A DNA stretch of 64,000 bases from contig CAJTYU010000016.1 of NCBI GenBank assembly GCA_910584095.1, forward strand, positions 1 through 64,000. Direction: 5' to 3'. Origin of the DNA: an uncultured Dorea sp. (lineage in GTDB: Bacteria > Bacillota > Clostridia > Lachnospirales > Lachnospiraceae). Both the position numbers and the translations under genes were made by a program. Under the pieces are notes generated by a model. That model was given only the letters and a program-made list of their open reading frames with translations. It was not told the origin of the DNA and did no database searches. Numbering within the stretch: position 1 is the first letter of the stretch; each line of letters opens with the position of its first letter. Positions 52,005 through 61,239 of this stretch are shown here, piece after piece.

Positions 52005-52930
52005 AGAAGATTGCAACAAGAGAGAGTTATGGTAATGCTTTAGCGGAATTGGGCAAATTGCACGAAGAGGTTGTTGTACTGGACGCGGATCTCGCGGGTG
52101 CGACGAAGACAAGCGTATTTATGAAAGCTTTTCCGGAGCGCCATATTGACTGTGGTATTGCCGAGGGCAATATGATGGGCGTAGCGGCCGGGCTTGCGGC
52201 AACCGGCAAGGTTCCTTTTGCAAGCACTTTTGCAATGTTTGCGGCGGGACGTGCTTTCGAGCAGGTACGTAATTCCATCGGTTATCCAAAGCTGAATGTG
52301 AAGATTGGCGCTACTCATGCGGGAATCTCTGTTGGCGAGGACGGCGCTACCCATCAGTGTAATGAGGATATCGCTCTGATGAGGACCATTCCGGGAATGA
52401 CCGTGATCTGCCCGGCGGATGACGTAGAGGCAAAGGCGGCTGTTACGGCGGCTTATGAGCATGAGGGTCCAGTGTATATGAGGTTCGGAAGGCTTGCGGT
52501 TCCGGTGATCAACGATAAGCCGGATTATAAATTTGAACTTGGCAAGGGGATTGTTTTAAGAGAAGGTAAGGATGTGACCATCATTGCGACCGGACTTCCG
52601 GTAGCAAACTGCTTAGAGGCGGCAGAAAAGCTGGCGGCAGACGGCATCCAGGCCAAAGTGATCAATATCCATACAATCAAGCCAATTGACGAGGAACTGG
52701 TAGTTGCAGCGGCAAAGGAGACCGGCAAGGTGGTTACGGTAGAAGAGCATTCCGTGATCGGCGGGCTGGGAAGCGCGGTTTGCGACGTGCTTTCCGAGAA
52801 GGCGCCGACAAAGACGATGAAGATTGGAATCAACGACGTATTCGGCGAGTCGGGACCGGCGGCGGAACTGGTAAAGAAGTTCGGGCTGGATGCAGACAGT
52901 ATCTATGAGAAAGTAAAAGCATTCGTGTAA
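51992..52930 (+). CDS. Transketolase, C-terminal subunit, 312 aa
   Basis: KIATRESYGNALAELGKLHE, DCGIAEGNMMGVAAGLAATG, KVPFASTFAMFAAGRAFEQV and the later TVEEHSVIGGLGSAVCDVLS are the pyrimidine-binding and C-terminal domains of transketolase. It starts inside the end of the N-terminal subunit gene and so is translationally coupled, assuring equal amounts of both halves. Confidence 0.94.
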   Translation: MSDVKKIATRESYGNALAELGKLHEEVVVLDADLAGATKTSVFMKAFPERHIDCGIAEGNMMGVAAGLAATGKVPFASTFAMFAAGRAFEQVRNSIGYPKLNVKIGATHAGISVGEDGATHQCNEDIALMRTIPGMTVICPADDVEAKAAVTAAYEHEGPVYMRFGRLAVPVINDKPDYKFELGKGIVLREGKDVTIIATGLPVANCLEAAEKLAADGIQAKVINIHTIKPIDEELVVAAAKETGKVVTVEEHSVIGGLGSAVCDVLSEKAPTKTMKIGINDVFGESGPAAELVKKFGLDADSIYEKVKAFV

Positions 52931-52956
52931 TGCCAGAGTAAGAAAAGAGTTTGGAA

Positions 52957-52990
52957 GGGGCGCTTCATAGAAAGAAGCGTCTCTTTTTTT
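52957..52990 (+). terminator. Rho-independent terminator
   Basis: GGGGCGCTTC and GAAGCGTCTC pair (with G-T pairs) around an ATAGAAA loop, followed by TTTTTTT. It ends the transketolase transcript. Confidence 0.85.
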
Positions 52991-53146
52991 GATAGATGCT
53001 GGAAAAGCCTGACGATGTAAAGGCTGAGATATCGAAATGCCAGAGATATTGTGGAAAGATTCCCGGGACAAGTTCCACAGACTGATAAAATACGCACATT
53101 TCCTATGCTATGATAATTCAAAATCTTGGGAGAGGTGAGTATAAAT

Positions 53147-54232
53147 ATGGAAGGACAATTTCCAAAAAATGTAAAACAGGTGGGCAATGTCAGCGACAGC
53201 CCGAAAATCTACGTAGAGGATTATGTAGATACTTATTTTAACCAGTTGAAGGAACAGGGGAGAGAATCACTGGTTGGAGTTTTTTTGATCGGAAAAAATA
53301 CTGTGATCGAGGATCAGGAATGTATCTATGTGACCGGCGCGGTACAGATGAAGGATTTAGATCCGGAGAGCAAGGAACTGGATATTGGAAAAGAACATCT
53401 TGAGATAGCAAGAACAGAGAGCAAGGAGTATTTTCACGGACAGGATATTATCGGCTGGCTGCTAATCATGCCGGGACATCCGGTAGGATTAAGCGGCAGT
53501 ATGATCCGCGTTCATGAGAAGCTGTTCCCGGAAAAGAATAGCTTATTTATGCTAATAGATGCGGAAGATGAAGAACAGATTTTTACGTATAAATTTCACG
53601 AGCTTATGCAGATGGGGGGACATTATATTTTCTATGAAAAGAACCCGGACATGCAGAGCTATATGATTAGTGAGCGCAAACAGATTGGCGTGACACCCAG
53701 TGAAGTGGTTGAGGATCGAGCTGCAAAGGATTTTCGCAGTACAGTAAGGGGGCAGCTGGAAGCAAGAGAGCAGCGCAGGGAATCCAGATATGTATATTTG
53801 ACCAGCGTATTGCTTGTAATTGTTGTTCTGGCAATCGGTATCTCGACCATGAATAATTATGATAAAATGAATTCTGTTCAGACTTCGATAGAAACCTTAT
53901 CTTCAGCTATGCAGCAGTCCTCACGTGAAGGAAACGGACAGGCAGAGGAAAGCGCGAAAACACAGGAAATGGGAAAGAACAGTCTGGAAAATGCGGACAT
54001 GCAGGCAGAGCAGAGCAAGAATACGGGACAGCAGATGGAGCCTTTGGTTTCTACCGTTCAAGAAGATTTAGAGGAAAGTGAAGATTACTATGTTGTACAG
54101 AAGGGAGATACGCTTGACATAATCAGCGAAAAGGTTTATGGAACGATTTCAAAGACGGATGCAATTCGCCAGAAAAACGGTTTGGAGGATGGAAATCTCA
54201 TATTCATTGGACAAAAATTGTTATTACCGTAA
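53147..54232 (+). CDS. LysM-domain membrane protein with JAB-like N-terminal region, 361 aa
   Basis: The ATG at 53147 follows GGGAGAGGTGAG. Residues about 20-190 (VEDYVDTYFNQLKEQGRESL, VGVFLIGKNTVIEDQECIYV, IIGWLLIMPGHPVGLSGSMI) resemble an MPN/JAB-like alpha/beta fold, but the metal-binding histidine pattern is not evident. A single membrane segment (YVYLTSVLLVIVVLAIGIST) lies near 215-235. After a linker rich in Q, E and S, a C-terminal LysM domain (DYYVVQKGDTLDIISEKVYG) would bind peptidoglycan outside. It may connect cytoplasmic and wall functions. The next gene, a DUF5711 protein, is in the same direction. Confidence 0.75.
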   Translation: MEGQFPKNVKQVGNVSDSPKIYVEDYVDTYFNQLKEQGRESLVGVFLIGKNTVIEDQECIYVTGAVQMKDLDPESKELDIGKEHLEIARTESKEYFHGQDIIGWLLIMPGHPVGLSGSMIRVHEKLFPEKNSLFMLIDAEDEEQIFTYKFHELMQMGGHYIFYEKNPDMQSYMISERKQIGVTPSEVVEDRAAKDFRSTVRGQLEAREQRRESRYVYLTSVLLVIVVLAIGISTMNNYDKMNSVQTSIETLSSAMQQSSREGNGQAEESAKTQEMGKNSLENADMQAEQSKNTGQQMEPLVSTVQEDLEESEDYYVVQKGDTLDIISEKVYGTISKTDAIRQKNGLEDGNLIFIGQKLLLP

Positions 54233-54322
54233 AAGTGTGTTATACTAAAAAGCAAAGTGTTCACAATGAAAGAAGACAATACAGGCGCATAGGGCGCAAA
54301 TAGGCTTAATTGAGGTTAAGAT

Positions 54323-55579
54323 ATGAAGCGTAAGAAAAAGACGGACTTGTATGTTGTTCAGGATACAAAAGATGTTACAGATGCTTTGATAGACAGAGTG
54401 CTGGCAGAATTAAGAGAGGAAGACGGCATTCTGGAGGATATCGAGGATCAGGTACGTCAGCACAAGAAGAGCCGCCGTATCCGGATAACGGTTATCAGTA
54501 CTCTTGTAACGGTAATTGCAATAGCATCCTTTTTGGTAATTCATTTACAGACATATACATCTGCCAGAATTATTACCTCGTATGAAAATAGCAGCGATGG
54601 GAATGTTAACTACAGGCAGTTTGCAGACGGCGTATTGAAATACAGCAAGGATGGAATCGCACTGATTAACCGTAAGGGTAAGGAAAGCTGGAATCAGCCT
54701 TATCAGATCAAGAATCCGATTATTGATACGTATAACAATGACGCAGTGTTAGTAGCAGATAAAGGCGGCAATACAATACTGGTGCTGGACCGCGAGGGAT
54801 TAAAAGGTGAAATTCAGACTATGCTTCCAGTGGAAAAGGCAGTAGTCTCTGCACAGGGAATTGTCTGTGCGGTTTTAAAGAATGAGACTTCCCCGAAGAT
54901 TATCTGTTATGATGCGGCAGGGAATCTTCTGGTGGAAATGGCTACTTCGCTGACTGGCACGGGCTATCCGTTAGATGTGGGTATATCGGAGGACGGCAAG
55001 GTGCTTCTGGTATCTTATCTCTGCGTACAGAACGGAACGATTGTTACGAAGATCAGATATTATAATTTTGACGGAGAGAAGGATAGTATTCAGGATTATG
55101 AGGTGACAGCAGACGATTATGTAAATATGGCGGCGGCATCGGCATTTTTTATGAATCCGAAAACCTCAGTGGTTGTGGGAGATGACAGACTGCTCTTTTA
55201 TACCGGCGAGGGGAAGCCGCAGCTTACAGAGACGGTTCTTTTAAATAAAAGAATTAAGAGTGTGTTTCACAGTAACCGCTACGTGGGGCTTGTCCTGAAA
55301 AATGAACGGAAGGCGGGGTATGAACTGTGCCTGTTTAATACATCGGGAAAGAAGGTTCTGTCCGAGGAATTTACAGGGGATTTCTCCAATGTGAAGATCA
55401 GCGGCAGTCAGATATTGATGTATGACGGAAAGAAATGCAGTGTGTTTACCCGGACGGGAATCCATAAGTATGACGGAGAGCTAAATGGCAGTATTCTTGA
55501 AATATTCCCGGTTTTGGGGGTAAATAAATACATAGTGATGAATGCAAATGGAATGGAAGTTATTCGGTTTGTAAAATAA
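54323..55579 (+). CDS. DUF5711-family membrane-anchored propeller-like protein, 418 aa
   Basis: It has a charged cytoplasmic N-terminus (about 58 residues), one membrane segment (ITVISTLVTVIAIASFLVIH) and an external part of repeated beta blades (GVLKYSKDGIALINRKGKES, DAVLVADKGGNTILVLDREG, SEDGKVLLVSYLCVQNGTIV). This fits the DUF5711 family of Lachnospiraceae and relatives. Biochemical function is unknown. It is followed 10 bases later by a CvpA-type gene and probably shares its transcript. Confidence 0.8.
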   Translation: MKRKKKTDLYVVQDTKDVTDALIDRVLAELREEDGILEDIEDQVRQHKKSRRIRITVISTLVTVIAIASFLVIHLQTYTSARIITSYENSSDGNVNYRQFADGVLKYSKDGIALINRKGKESWNQPYQIKNPIIDTYNNDAVLVADKGGNTILVLDREGLKGEIQTMLPVEKAVVSAQGIVCAVLKNETSPKIICYDAAGNLLVEMATSLTGTGYPLDVGISEDGKVLLVSYLCVQNGTIVTKIRYYNFDGEKDSIQDYEVTADDYVNMAAASAFFMNPKTSVVVGDDRLLFYTGEGKPQLTETVLLNKRIKSVFHSNRYVGLVLKNERKAGYELCLFNTSGKKVLSEEFTGDFSNVKISGSQILMYDGKKCSVFTRTGIHKYDGELNGSILEIFPVLGVNKYIVMNANGMEVIRFVK

Positions 55580-55589
55580 GGAGAAATGT

Positions 55590-56510
55590 ATGAACTGGTT
55601 ATTATATATTATCGGAATCAGCTTTTTGATTGGATTCATTGTCGGTATTATAAGGGGAGCGGTGAAGATAGCGGTGTCACTTTTTGCAACGCTGGTGACT
55701 TTTCTTCTTGTGTTTTTCCTGACGCCGTATGTGTGTAAAGGGATTACGGCGGTGACTCCTCTTCAGGAGGTTGCGGAGACAAAGATTGAATCCATGATTA
55801 GCGGGATGGTGACAGATGCCGCTGCAGAACAGGCGGGCATCGGTTCTGGAAATGTAACGGCAGTTCGTAATGCCCTGAGCGCGGCGGGGATTGGAGAAGA
55901 GCAGCTTGGAGCCCTTGGAATTACCGTGGAGGATATTGCAAATGGGAAAATAAGCAGCAGCGACCTTGCAGAAAATGGAATTTCGAAGAACATACTTGAC
56001 GGCTTGAATAATATGCAGGAGAAAGCAGAGGAAATTGTTGAAAGCGCTGAGATTCCACGGGATATGCAGATTGCGGCGATTGAAGGCGCAGATATTCCTC
56101 AGGTGTTTAAGAATCTTCTTCTCACTAATAATAACAGCAAGATATATGACAAGCTGGGGGCAGATAGCTTTGCATCCTACATTGCAAAATATATATCAAA
56201 GCTTGTTGTAAATATTGTGGCTTTTATTTTGACGCTTATTGTAGTTACAATTATTTTGCGGGCGATTATCTTTTCGCTGAATGTTATCGCAGACCTTCCT
56301 GTATTTGGGTTTATCAACCGGCTTGCGGGGGGAGTTCTGGGCGTAGTCGGCGTGTTGATTATTGTGTGGGTTGTCTTTGTCTTTATTACGCTGCTGTACA
56401 CGACTGAAATCGGGAAAGAGATGTTTGAAATGATTCAAGCAAATAGTATATTATCGGCGATTTATGAATATAACCCGATTATGAAGCTTGCGACAACGCT
56501 CCGGATGTAA
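55590..56510 (+). CDS. CvpA-family membrane protein, 306 aa
   Basis: The N-terminal segments (WLLYIIGISFLIGFIVGIIR, SLFATLVTFLLVFFLTPYVC) and the C-terminal ones (VNIVAFILTLIVVTIILRAI, LAGGVLGVVGVLIIVWVVFV) match CvpA, with a large soluble insert between them. AAGGAGAAATGT precedes the ATG. CvpA proteins are linked to envelope homeostasis and colicin V export, but the mechanism is unsettled. Confidence 0.82.
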   Translation: MNWLLYIIGISFLIGFIVGIIRGAVKIAVSLFATLVTFLLVFFLTPYVCKGITAVTPLQEVAETKIESMISGMVTDAAAEQAGIGSGNVTAVRNALSAAGIGEEQLGALGITVEDIANGKISSSDLAENGISKNILDGLNNMQEKAEEIVESAEIPRDMQIAAIEGADIPQVFKNLLLTNNNSKIYDKLGADSFASYIAKYISKLVVNIVAFILTLIVVTIILRAIIFSLNVIADLPVFGFINRLAGGVLGVVGVLIIVWVVFVFITLLYTTEIGKEMFEMIQANSILSAIYEYNPIMKLATTLRM

Positions 56511-56571
56511 TAATTTGGAAAAATATAGCGAAAAATATGGAAAAAATAATAAAAATATATAAGGAAACCAC

Positions 56572-56600
56572 TTGCAGAATTTACCTCAAAGAGGTATACT
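56572..56600 (+). promoter_or_regulatory. Promoter of tRNA-Asn
   Basis: TTGCAG at 56572-56577 and TATACT at 56595-56600 with a 17-base spacer, 26 bases before the tRNA. Confidence 0.7.
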
Positions 56601-56626
56601 AAATAGGCAGTGTAAAGAACACTTAT

Positions 56627-56698
56627 TCCTCGATAGCTCAATGGTAGAGCACACGGCTGTTAACCGTGGGGTTGTTGGTTCGAGCCCAACTCGGGGAG
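56627..56698 (+). tRNA. tRNA-Asn (GUU)
   Basis: The cloverleaf folds: acceptor TCCTCGA with TCGGGGA, D arm GCTC...GAGC, anticodon arm ACGGCTGTTAACCGT with anticodon GTT, and T arm GTTGGTTCGAGCCCAAC. Length is 72 nt. CCA is not encoded; the sequence continues GTTATT. Confidence 0.95.
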
Positions 56699-56703
56699 TT
56701 ATT

Positions 56704-56744
56704 AAAAAGACTCGTAGACATGTTGTATGTTTGCGGGTCTTTTT
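56704..56744 (+). terminator. Terminator of tRNA-Asn
   Basis: AAAAAGACTCG (56704-56714) pairs with CGGGTCTTTTT (56734-56744) with one G-T pair. Confidence 0.7.
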
Positions 56745-56802
56745 GAAATTGTGTATGATAGGTGCGTTTTAATATACAACATGTATTAGAAAGGGTATTC
56801 TT

Positions 56803-57693
56803 ATGTGGAAATTAAAGAATTTATTTAGAGATGGAGAAAAGGGAAAAGAGTTTTCTAAAGACGGCAGGGGGGACGCAGCAGATCCGGCCGAGCAGTTTTT
56901 TGAAGAATATGAGACAGAAGAACAGGAACTGACGGTGCTGATTAAAGAATTTACCAAAGGCGGCGCGGTTCGGGGAGATTATCTTTTTCCAGTTGTCTCA
57001 TTTTTGGCATATATTGACAGAGAAAGTGGAAAGGTAGTTCATGAGAAAGGCTCTTTGTGCTGGGTGATACACAGATCTTCTGGCGATTATATTCATAAGT
57101 TTAAGGACTATGGTATTTACAATGTTTTGGTGAGAAAAATGAAGCCGGGTATATTAAATCCTGTTGGACAGCCTTTTAAAAATCGGTATTATGTTGTGAA
57201 AGTTCTTAAAAGAAAAGTGAAGGAACCGCAGCTTGAAAGAGTTCGTACCGAATATTTGAAGCCGATTTCTATTAAAGACAGTTTAGGAGAATTTAAGCTT
57301 GATAGGAAATATGATCGATTTGAAGGCCAGATCGATTGGATGGGAAGTATGGAAGATGTGTCGCTTAAAAAGGATGAAGATGCGGACACGGCGAATCTGG
57401 CGTTGAAGACATTGCATATGTTGACGTCAGAAACTGCAAAATGGGACGGAAGGCTTCGGGAGTATGCGGCAGGAGAATTGACAGAGCTTGCAAACGACTG
57501 GAGAGAAGATGAGGATATTTCAGATATAACGAGAGAAGAATTTGCAGAGAGGATTGGAAGCCCATCATTTTTCATAGATAATAGGGGAGATTTTGAGGCT
57601 GTATATGGTGACGACGACATGTTTGCCGGGCATTGGATTGTAGTTTACGGAACGGCTGATGGAAGGCTGACAGACGCAGGCATAGAGGGATAG
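56803..57693 (+). CDS. DUF2262-domain protein, 296 aa
   Basis: The C-terminal 150 residues (FKLDRKYDRFEGQIDWMGSM, LREYAAGELTELANDWREDE, DMFAGHWIVVYGTADGRLTD) match DUF2262, a domain found near polymorphic toxin and immunity genes and thought to be a small beta-rich module. The N-terminal part (WKLKNLFRDGEKGKEFSKDG, EELTVLIKEFTKGG-like) is specific to this protein. It has no membrane segment. AGAAAGGG precedes the ATG. It begins the accessory region after the tRNA gene. Confidence 0.7.
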   Translation: MWKLKNLFRDGEKGKEFSKDGRGDAADPAEQFFEEYETEEQELTVLIKEFTKGGAVRGDYLFPVVSFLAYIDRESGKVVHEKGSLCWVIHRSSGDYIHKFKDYGIYNVLVRKMKPGILNPVGQPFKNRYYVVKVLKRKVKEPQLERVRTEYLKPISIKDSLGEFKLDRKYDRFEGQIDWMGSMEDVSLKKDEDADTANLALKTLHMLTSETAKWDGRLREYAAGELTELANDWREDEDISDITREEFAERIGSPSFFIDNRGDFEAVYGDDDMFAGHWIVVYGTADGRLTDAGIEG

Positions 57694-57744
57694 AAGTAAG
57701 GTTAGAAAAAACGGAGGAAACGATACTTTATTACATGATTTTGG

Positions 57745-57948
57745 ATGAATATCTTCTTTTGTATGGTGAAAAGCCCGTTTCTTCGAGGAGGATCATTTGT
57801 TTTAGAATTGAAAGCATCTGATTCGATCGCTTATTATATTATTGAGCATAAAACGATGGTACGGCAGACGGCAAAAAAATCCGAGGTAAGTAAAAATATT
57901 ATACATATAGATGTAACAAAGGGACATTTTTGCGAAGGTTGTTTATGA
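57745..57948 (+). pseudogene. Decayed SpoIIID-like HTH gene
   Basis: The peptide SIAYYIIEHKTMVRQTAKKS then EVSKNIIHIDVTKGHFCEG corresponds to the start of SpoIIID (…YIIEnkaTVRQTAKKFgiSKsTVHKDVTeRL…), the mother-cell sporulation regulator. Helix residues are altered, the sequence departs from the family after DVT, and it ends early. The upstream 17 residues are unrelated. There is no strong ribosome site. It is read as a dead spoIIID-like copy; an intact one would be expected elsewhere in a sporulating genome. The remaining 57949-58267 holds only a terminator and the hsdM promoter region. Confidence 0.6.
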
Positions 57949-58032
57949 GGTGAGGCAGAGAATAAAAAGGATATTGTGTATAAGGGGTATTTGGTTTGGA
58001 GATCAGTTTTCGCAGAATCATATATATGGTGG

Positions 58033-58059
58033 AAAAGCCCGGTGCAGACCGGGCTTTTT
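58033..58059 (+). terminator. Rho-independent terminator
   Basis: AAAAGCCCGGT pairs with ACCGGGCTTTTT around GCAG. It separates the decayed spoIIID region from the restriction-modification locus. Confidence 0.9.
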
Positions 58060-58267
58060 GCATGTGAAAATGTGGAAGATTTGAGGATTCTACAGTTTAG
58101 AGGGTCTTTTTATATTCTAGTTCTTATTGTATAATAAAAACATGGGCACGAAAATAGTTTGAATTGGACGTGTAGGAAAGAAAGCTATTGATGAAAAGTG
58201 CAGAAATAATATGTTTCTACTATAACACTATATTTCAATCAGATACGAGTAAACGGAGGATAATAGA

Positions 58268-59866
58268 GTGGCGGAGCAGGAAAACAGTAAAGATTTGATT
58301 AGCGTATTATGGAGCGGAGCAGATATATTACGTTCAAAAATGGATGCAAATGAATATAAAGACTATCTTTTAGGGATTGTTTTTTATAAGTATTTATCAG
58401 ATTCTTTTTTAATAAAGGTTTATGATTTGATTTATGATGAAAAGCCAGAAACATTAAAAATTGCTTTGAATGCATATATTGATGCTTTGAAAGATGAAAG
58501 TGCAGAAGAATTGAAAGATGAAATAAAATCATCTTGTCATTATGTGATTGAACCGGAATTAACTTATACAAATTTTGCGGAGGCAGCGCGAAATAATTCT
58601 TTTAACCGTGAGCAATTACAGAAGGCATTTAATAATATCGAACAAAGCGATCCATTATTTGCGGATTTATTTACAGATATTGATTTGTATTCCAATCGCT
58701 TGGGAACGGGTGACCAAAAGCAAAGTGACACAATTGCCAGTCTCTTAAAAGAAATTGATAAAGCAGATTTATTGAATACAGATACAGATGTTTTAGGAAA
58801 TGCTTATGAGTATTTGATTGGCCAATTTGCGTCTGAAACCGGAAAAAAAGCTGGTGAATTCTACACGCCGCAGGCTGTTTCCAAAATATTGACCAGAATT
58901 GCTATTTCTGGGCAGGAGAGCAAAAAAGGCTTGTCCGTTTATGATCCGTGTATGGGTTCGGGTTCTCTTTTATTGAATGCTAAAAAATATGCGCTAGAGC
59001 CAAATTATATTAAATATTACGGACAAGAGTTGATGACATCTACATATAATCTGGCACGCATGAACATGTTTTTGCATGGTATTGCACCGGAAAATCAAAG
59101 ACTGAGAAATGGCGATACTTTAGACAGTGATTGGCCAACGGAAGAAGAAACTGATTTTAATATGGTATTGATGAATCCGCCATATTCAGCAAAATGGAGT
59201 GCAGCCGCTGGTTTTCTGCAAGATGAACGTTTTAGTGATTATGGAGTTCTGGCACCGAAGTCAAAAGCTGATTATGCTTTCCTGTTACATGGTCTGTATC
59301 ATCTGAAAAATAATGGAACAATGTCAATTGTATTACCGCATGGCGTGTTGTTCAGAGGAGCGGCAGAAGGAAAAATTCGAGAAAAATTATTACGTTCTGG
59401 AAATATTTATGCAATCATTGGATTACCGGCAAATTTATTTTATAATACATCAATTCCAACTTGTATTGTTGTTTTAAAGAAACACAGAGATGGAAGAGAT
59501 GTCTTGTTTATAGACGCTTCGAAAAAATTTGAAAAGGGTAAAAAACAAAATACAATGACGGACGGGCATATAGATGCCATTGTAGATTTGTATCACAAAC
59601 GAGAAACAATAGAAAAAGAATCTTATCTTGCCAGCTTTGAAGATATTGAGAAGAACGATTTCAACCTTAATATTCCAAGGTATGTGGATAATTTTGAAAA
59701 AGAAGAAGAGATTAATTTAAATGAACTTTTGACAGAAATGAAACAGACTGATGACGAGATAAAAAAGACACAGAATGAAGTGTTATCTTACTTAAAGGAT
59801 TTAACATCTTCTGATTGTGATATTATGTCATCTATAAAATGTCTTGTTGAAATGATTGAGGGGTGA
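58268..59866 (+). CDS. hsdM: Type I restriction-modification methyltransferase HsdM, 532 aa
   Basis: This is an N6-adenine methyltransferase. A GTG start at 58268 follows CGGAGGATAATAGA. It has the N-terminal helical domain of HsdM (ISVLWSGADILRSKMDANEY), the GEFYTPQAVSKIL entry, motif I DPCMGSGSLLLNA at about 226 and catalytic NPPY at 303-306. A C-terminal helical tail follows. A TATAAT at 58130-58135 may serve as -10. It forms the modification enzyme with HsdS encoded downstream. Confidence 0.95.
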   Translation: MAEQENSKDLISVLWSGADILRSKMDANEYKDYLLGIVFYKYLSDSFLIKVYDLIYDEKPETLKIALNAYIDALKDESAEELKDEIKSSCHYVIEPELTYTNFAEAARNNSFNREQLQKAFNNIEQSDPLFADLFTDIDLYSNRLGTGDQKQSDTIASLLKEIDKADLLNTDTDVLGNAYEYLIGQFASETGKKAGEFYTPQAVSKILTRIAISGQESKKGLSVYDPCMGSGSLLLNAKKYALEPNYIKYYGQELMTSTYNLARMNMFLHGIAPENQRLRNGDTLDSDWPTEEETDFNMVLMNPPYSAKWSAAAGFLQDERFSDYGVLAPKSKADYAFLLHGLYHLKNNGTMSIVLPHGVLFRGAAEGKIREKLLRSGNIYAIIGLPANLFYNTSIPTCIVVLKKHRDGRDVLFIDASKKFEKGKKQNTMTDGHIDAIVDLYHKRETIEKESYLASFEDIEKNDFNLNIPRYVDNFEKEEEINLNELLTEMKQTDDEIKKTQNEVLSYLKDLTSSDCDIMSSIKCLVEMIEG

Positions 59867-59871
59867 TAAAT

Positions 59872-61086
59872 ATGGGAAAACCGAAAATTCGCTTTAAAGG
59901 ATTTACAGAAGATTGGGAACGGCGTAAGTTTGGTGAATTAGTTGAAAAATATGAAGATCCTGTAGAGACTCCTATAGATGGATATATGAGATTAGGTATC
60001 AGAAGCCATGCAAAAGGTACTTTTCATAGTTATGTTGAGGCGGGCAAAGAATTGGAAACCGCCAAGATGTTTAGGGTGGCAGAGAATAAGTTTATTGTGA
60101 ATATTACTTTTGGATGGGAACATGCGGTAGCAATAACTGATAAAGAAGATGCAGGAATGCTGGTTTCACATAGATTTCCACAATATAGCTTTAATGAAGG
60201 AATGGTTCCAAAGTTTTTTAGATACCTTATTTTGGATGAATATTTTAAACATCATTTAGAATTATCATCGCCCGGTGGAGCAGGAAGAAATCGAGTTTTA
60301 AAGTTGGCAGACATGCTGGAATATAAAATGACATTTCCAACAGAGGAAGAACAAAACAAAATAGCAGCTTATTTTGATAACCTCGACCACCTCATCACCT
60401 TTCACCAGCGGAAGTGTGATGAGACTAAAAAATTAAAAAAATATATGCTTCAAAAAATGTTTCCACAAAATGGGATGAAGGTTCCAGAAATTCGATTTGA
60501 AGGATTTACTGGCGCTTGGGAACAGCGTAAGCTTGAAGATTACTTATCTGTATCTAAGCAAAAGAACAGAGATGAGCGATATGATAAAGAGGATGTGCTA
60601 TCGGTTTCAGGCGACTATGGAATCGTAAATCAGATTGAATTTCAGGGGAGATCTTTTGCAGGCGCATCGGTCGCAAATTATGGTGTCGTAGAGACTGGAG
60701 ATGTTGTATATACTAAATCTCCACTTAGAGCGAATCCTTATGGAATAATAAAGACAAATAAAGGAAATACAGGGATTGTATCGACTTTATATGCAGTCTA
60801 TAAGCCAAAGAAAAATGTTGATTCAGAGTTTGTTCAGGTTTATTTTGAACAAGATACAAGAATGAATTCATATATGCATCCATTGGTAAATAAGGGCGCA
60901 AAAAATGACATGAAGGTGTCTGCTGAAAATGCTTTAAAAGGTGGAATTACTTTTCCTAAAATAGAAGAGCAGAGACAGATTTCAGCATATTTTAATAAGC
61001 TAGACAAGCTTATTACCCTTCACCAGCGTAAGTGTGATGAATTAGTGAAAATCAAGAAATATATGTTGCAAAATATGTTTGTTTAA
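59872..61086 (+). CDS. hsdS: Type I specificity subunit HsdS, two target-recognition domains, 404 aa
   Basis: Two half-repeats are present. The first begins KIRFKGFTEDWERRKFGELV and ends LDHLITFHQRKCDETKKLKK; the second begins PEIRFEGFTGAWEQRKLEDY and ends LDKLITLHQRKCDELVKIKK. Each half is one recognition domain plus a conserved helix. The ATG at 59872 follows GAGGGGTGAT; a GTG at 59863 overlapping the hsdM stop is also possible. The near-identical repeat ends invite recombination with the spare cassette at 62203-62853. Confidence 0.93.
   Translation: MGKPKIRFKGFTEDWERRKFGELVEKYEDPVETPIDGYMRLGIRSHAKGTFHSYVEAGKELETAKMFRVAENKFIVNITFGWEHAVAITDKEDAGMLVSHRFPQYSFNEGMVPKFFRYLILDEYFKHHLELSSPGGAGRNRVLKLADMLEYKMTFPTEEEQNKIAAYFDNLDHLITFHQRKCDETKKLKKYMLQKMFPQNGMKVPEIRFEGFTGAWEQRKLEDYLSVSKQKNRDERYDKEDVLSVSGDYGIVNQIEFQGRSFAGASVANYGVVETGDVVYTKSPLRANPYGIIKTNKGNTGIVSTLYAVYKPKKNVDSEFVQVYFEQDTRMNSYMHPLVNKGAKNDMKVSAENALKGGITFPKIEEQRQISAYFNKLDKLITLHQRKCDELVKIKKYMLQNMFV
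60381..60462 (+). repeat. HsdS conserved-region repeat, central copy
   Basis: Encodes LDHLITFHQRKCDETKKLKK and the following Y-M-L-Q-K-M-F. Related direct copies lie at 60999-61080 and 62775-62810, with a worn scrap at about 62203-62230. All have the same orientation. Confidence 0.8.
60999..61080 (+). repeat. HsdS conserved-region repeat, C-terminal copy
   Basis: Encodes LDKLITLHQRKCDELVKIKK then Y-M-L-Q-N-M-F at the end of hsdS; a direct repeat of 60381-60462. Confidence 0.8.
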
Positions 61087-61239
61087 ATAATTGACAAGAT
61101 TTTGAAGAAAAATCAGACTGGTAAAAGAATAAATTATACGCAGAGTAATGATATAAAAAATGGTATGGCTTACGATGTGTTTCGGTATACGTTAAATGGA
61201 TGCGAATAGTAAAAAGAATAGAAAAGTGGGAGGTTTTGA

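Noticed and set aside
56627..56698. tRNA-Asn 3' end as an attachment site
   Set aside because: No second copy of the T-arm/acceptor sequence was found in the window and no integrase gene is present.
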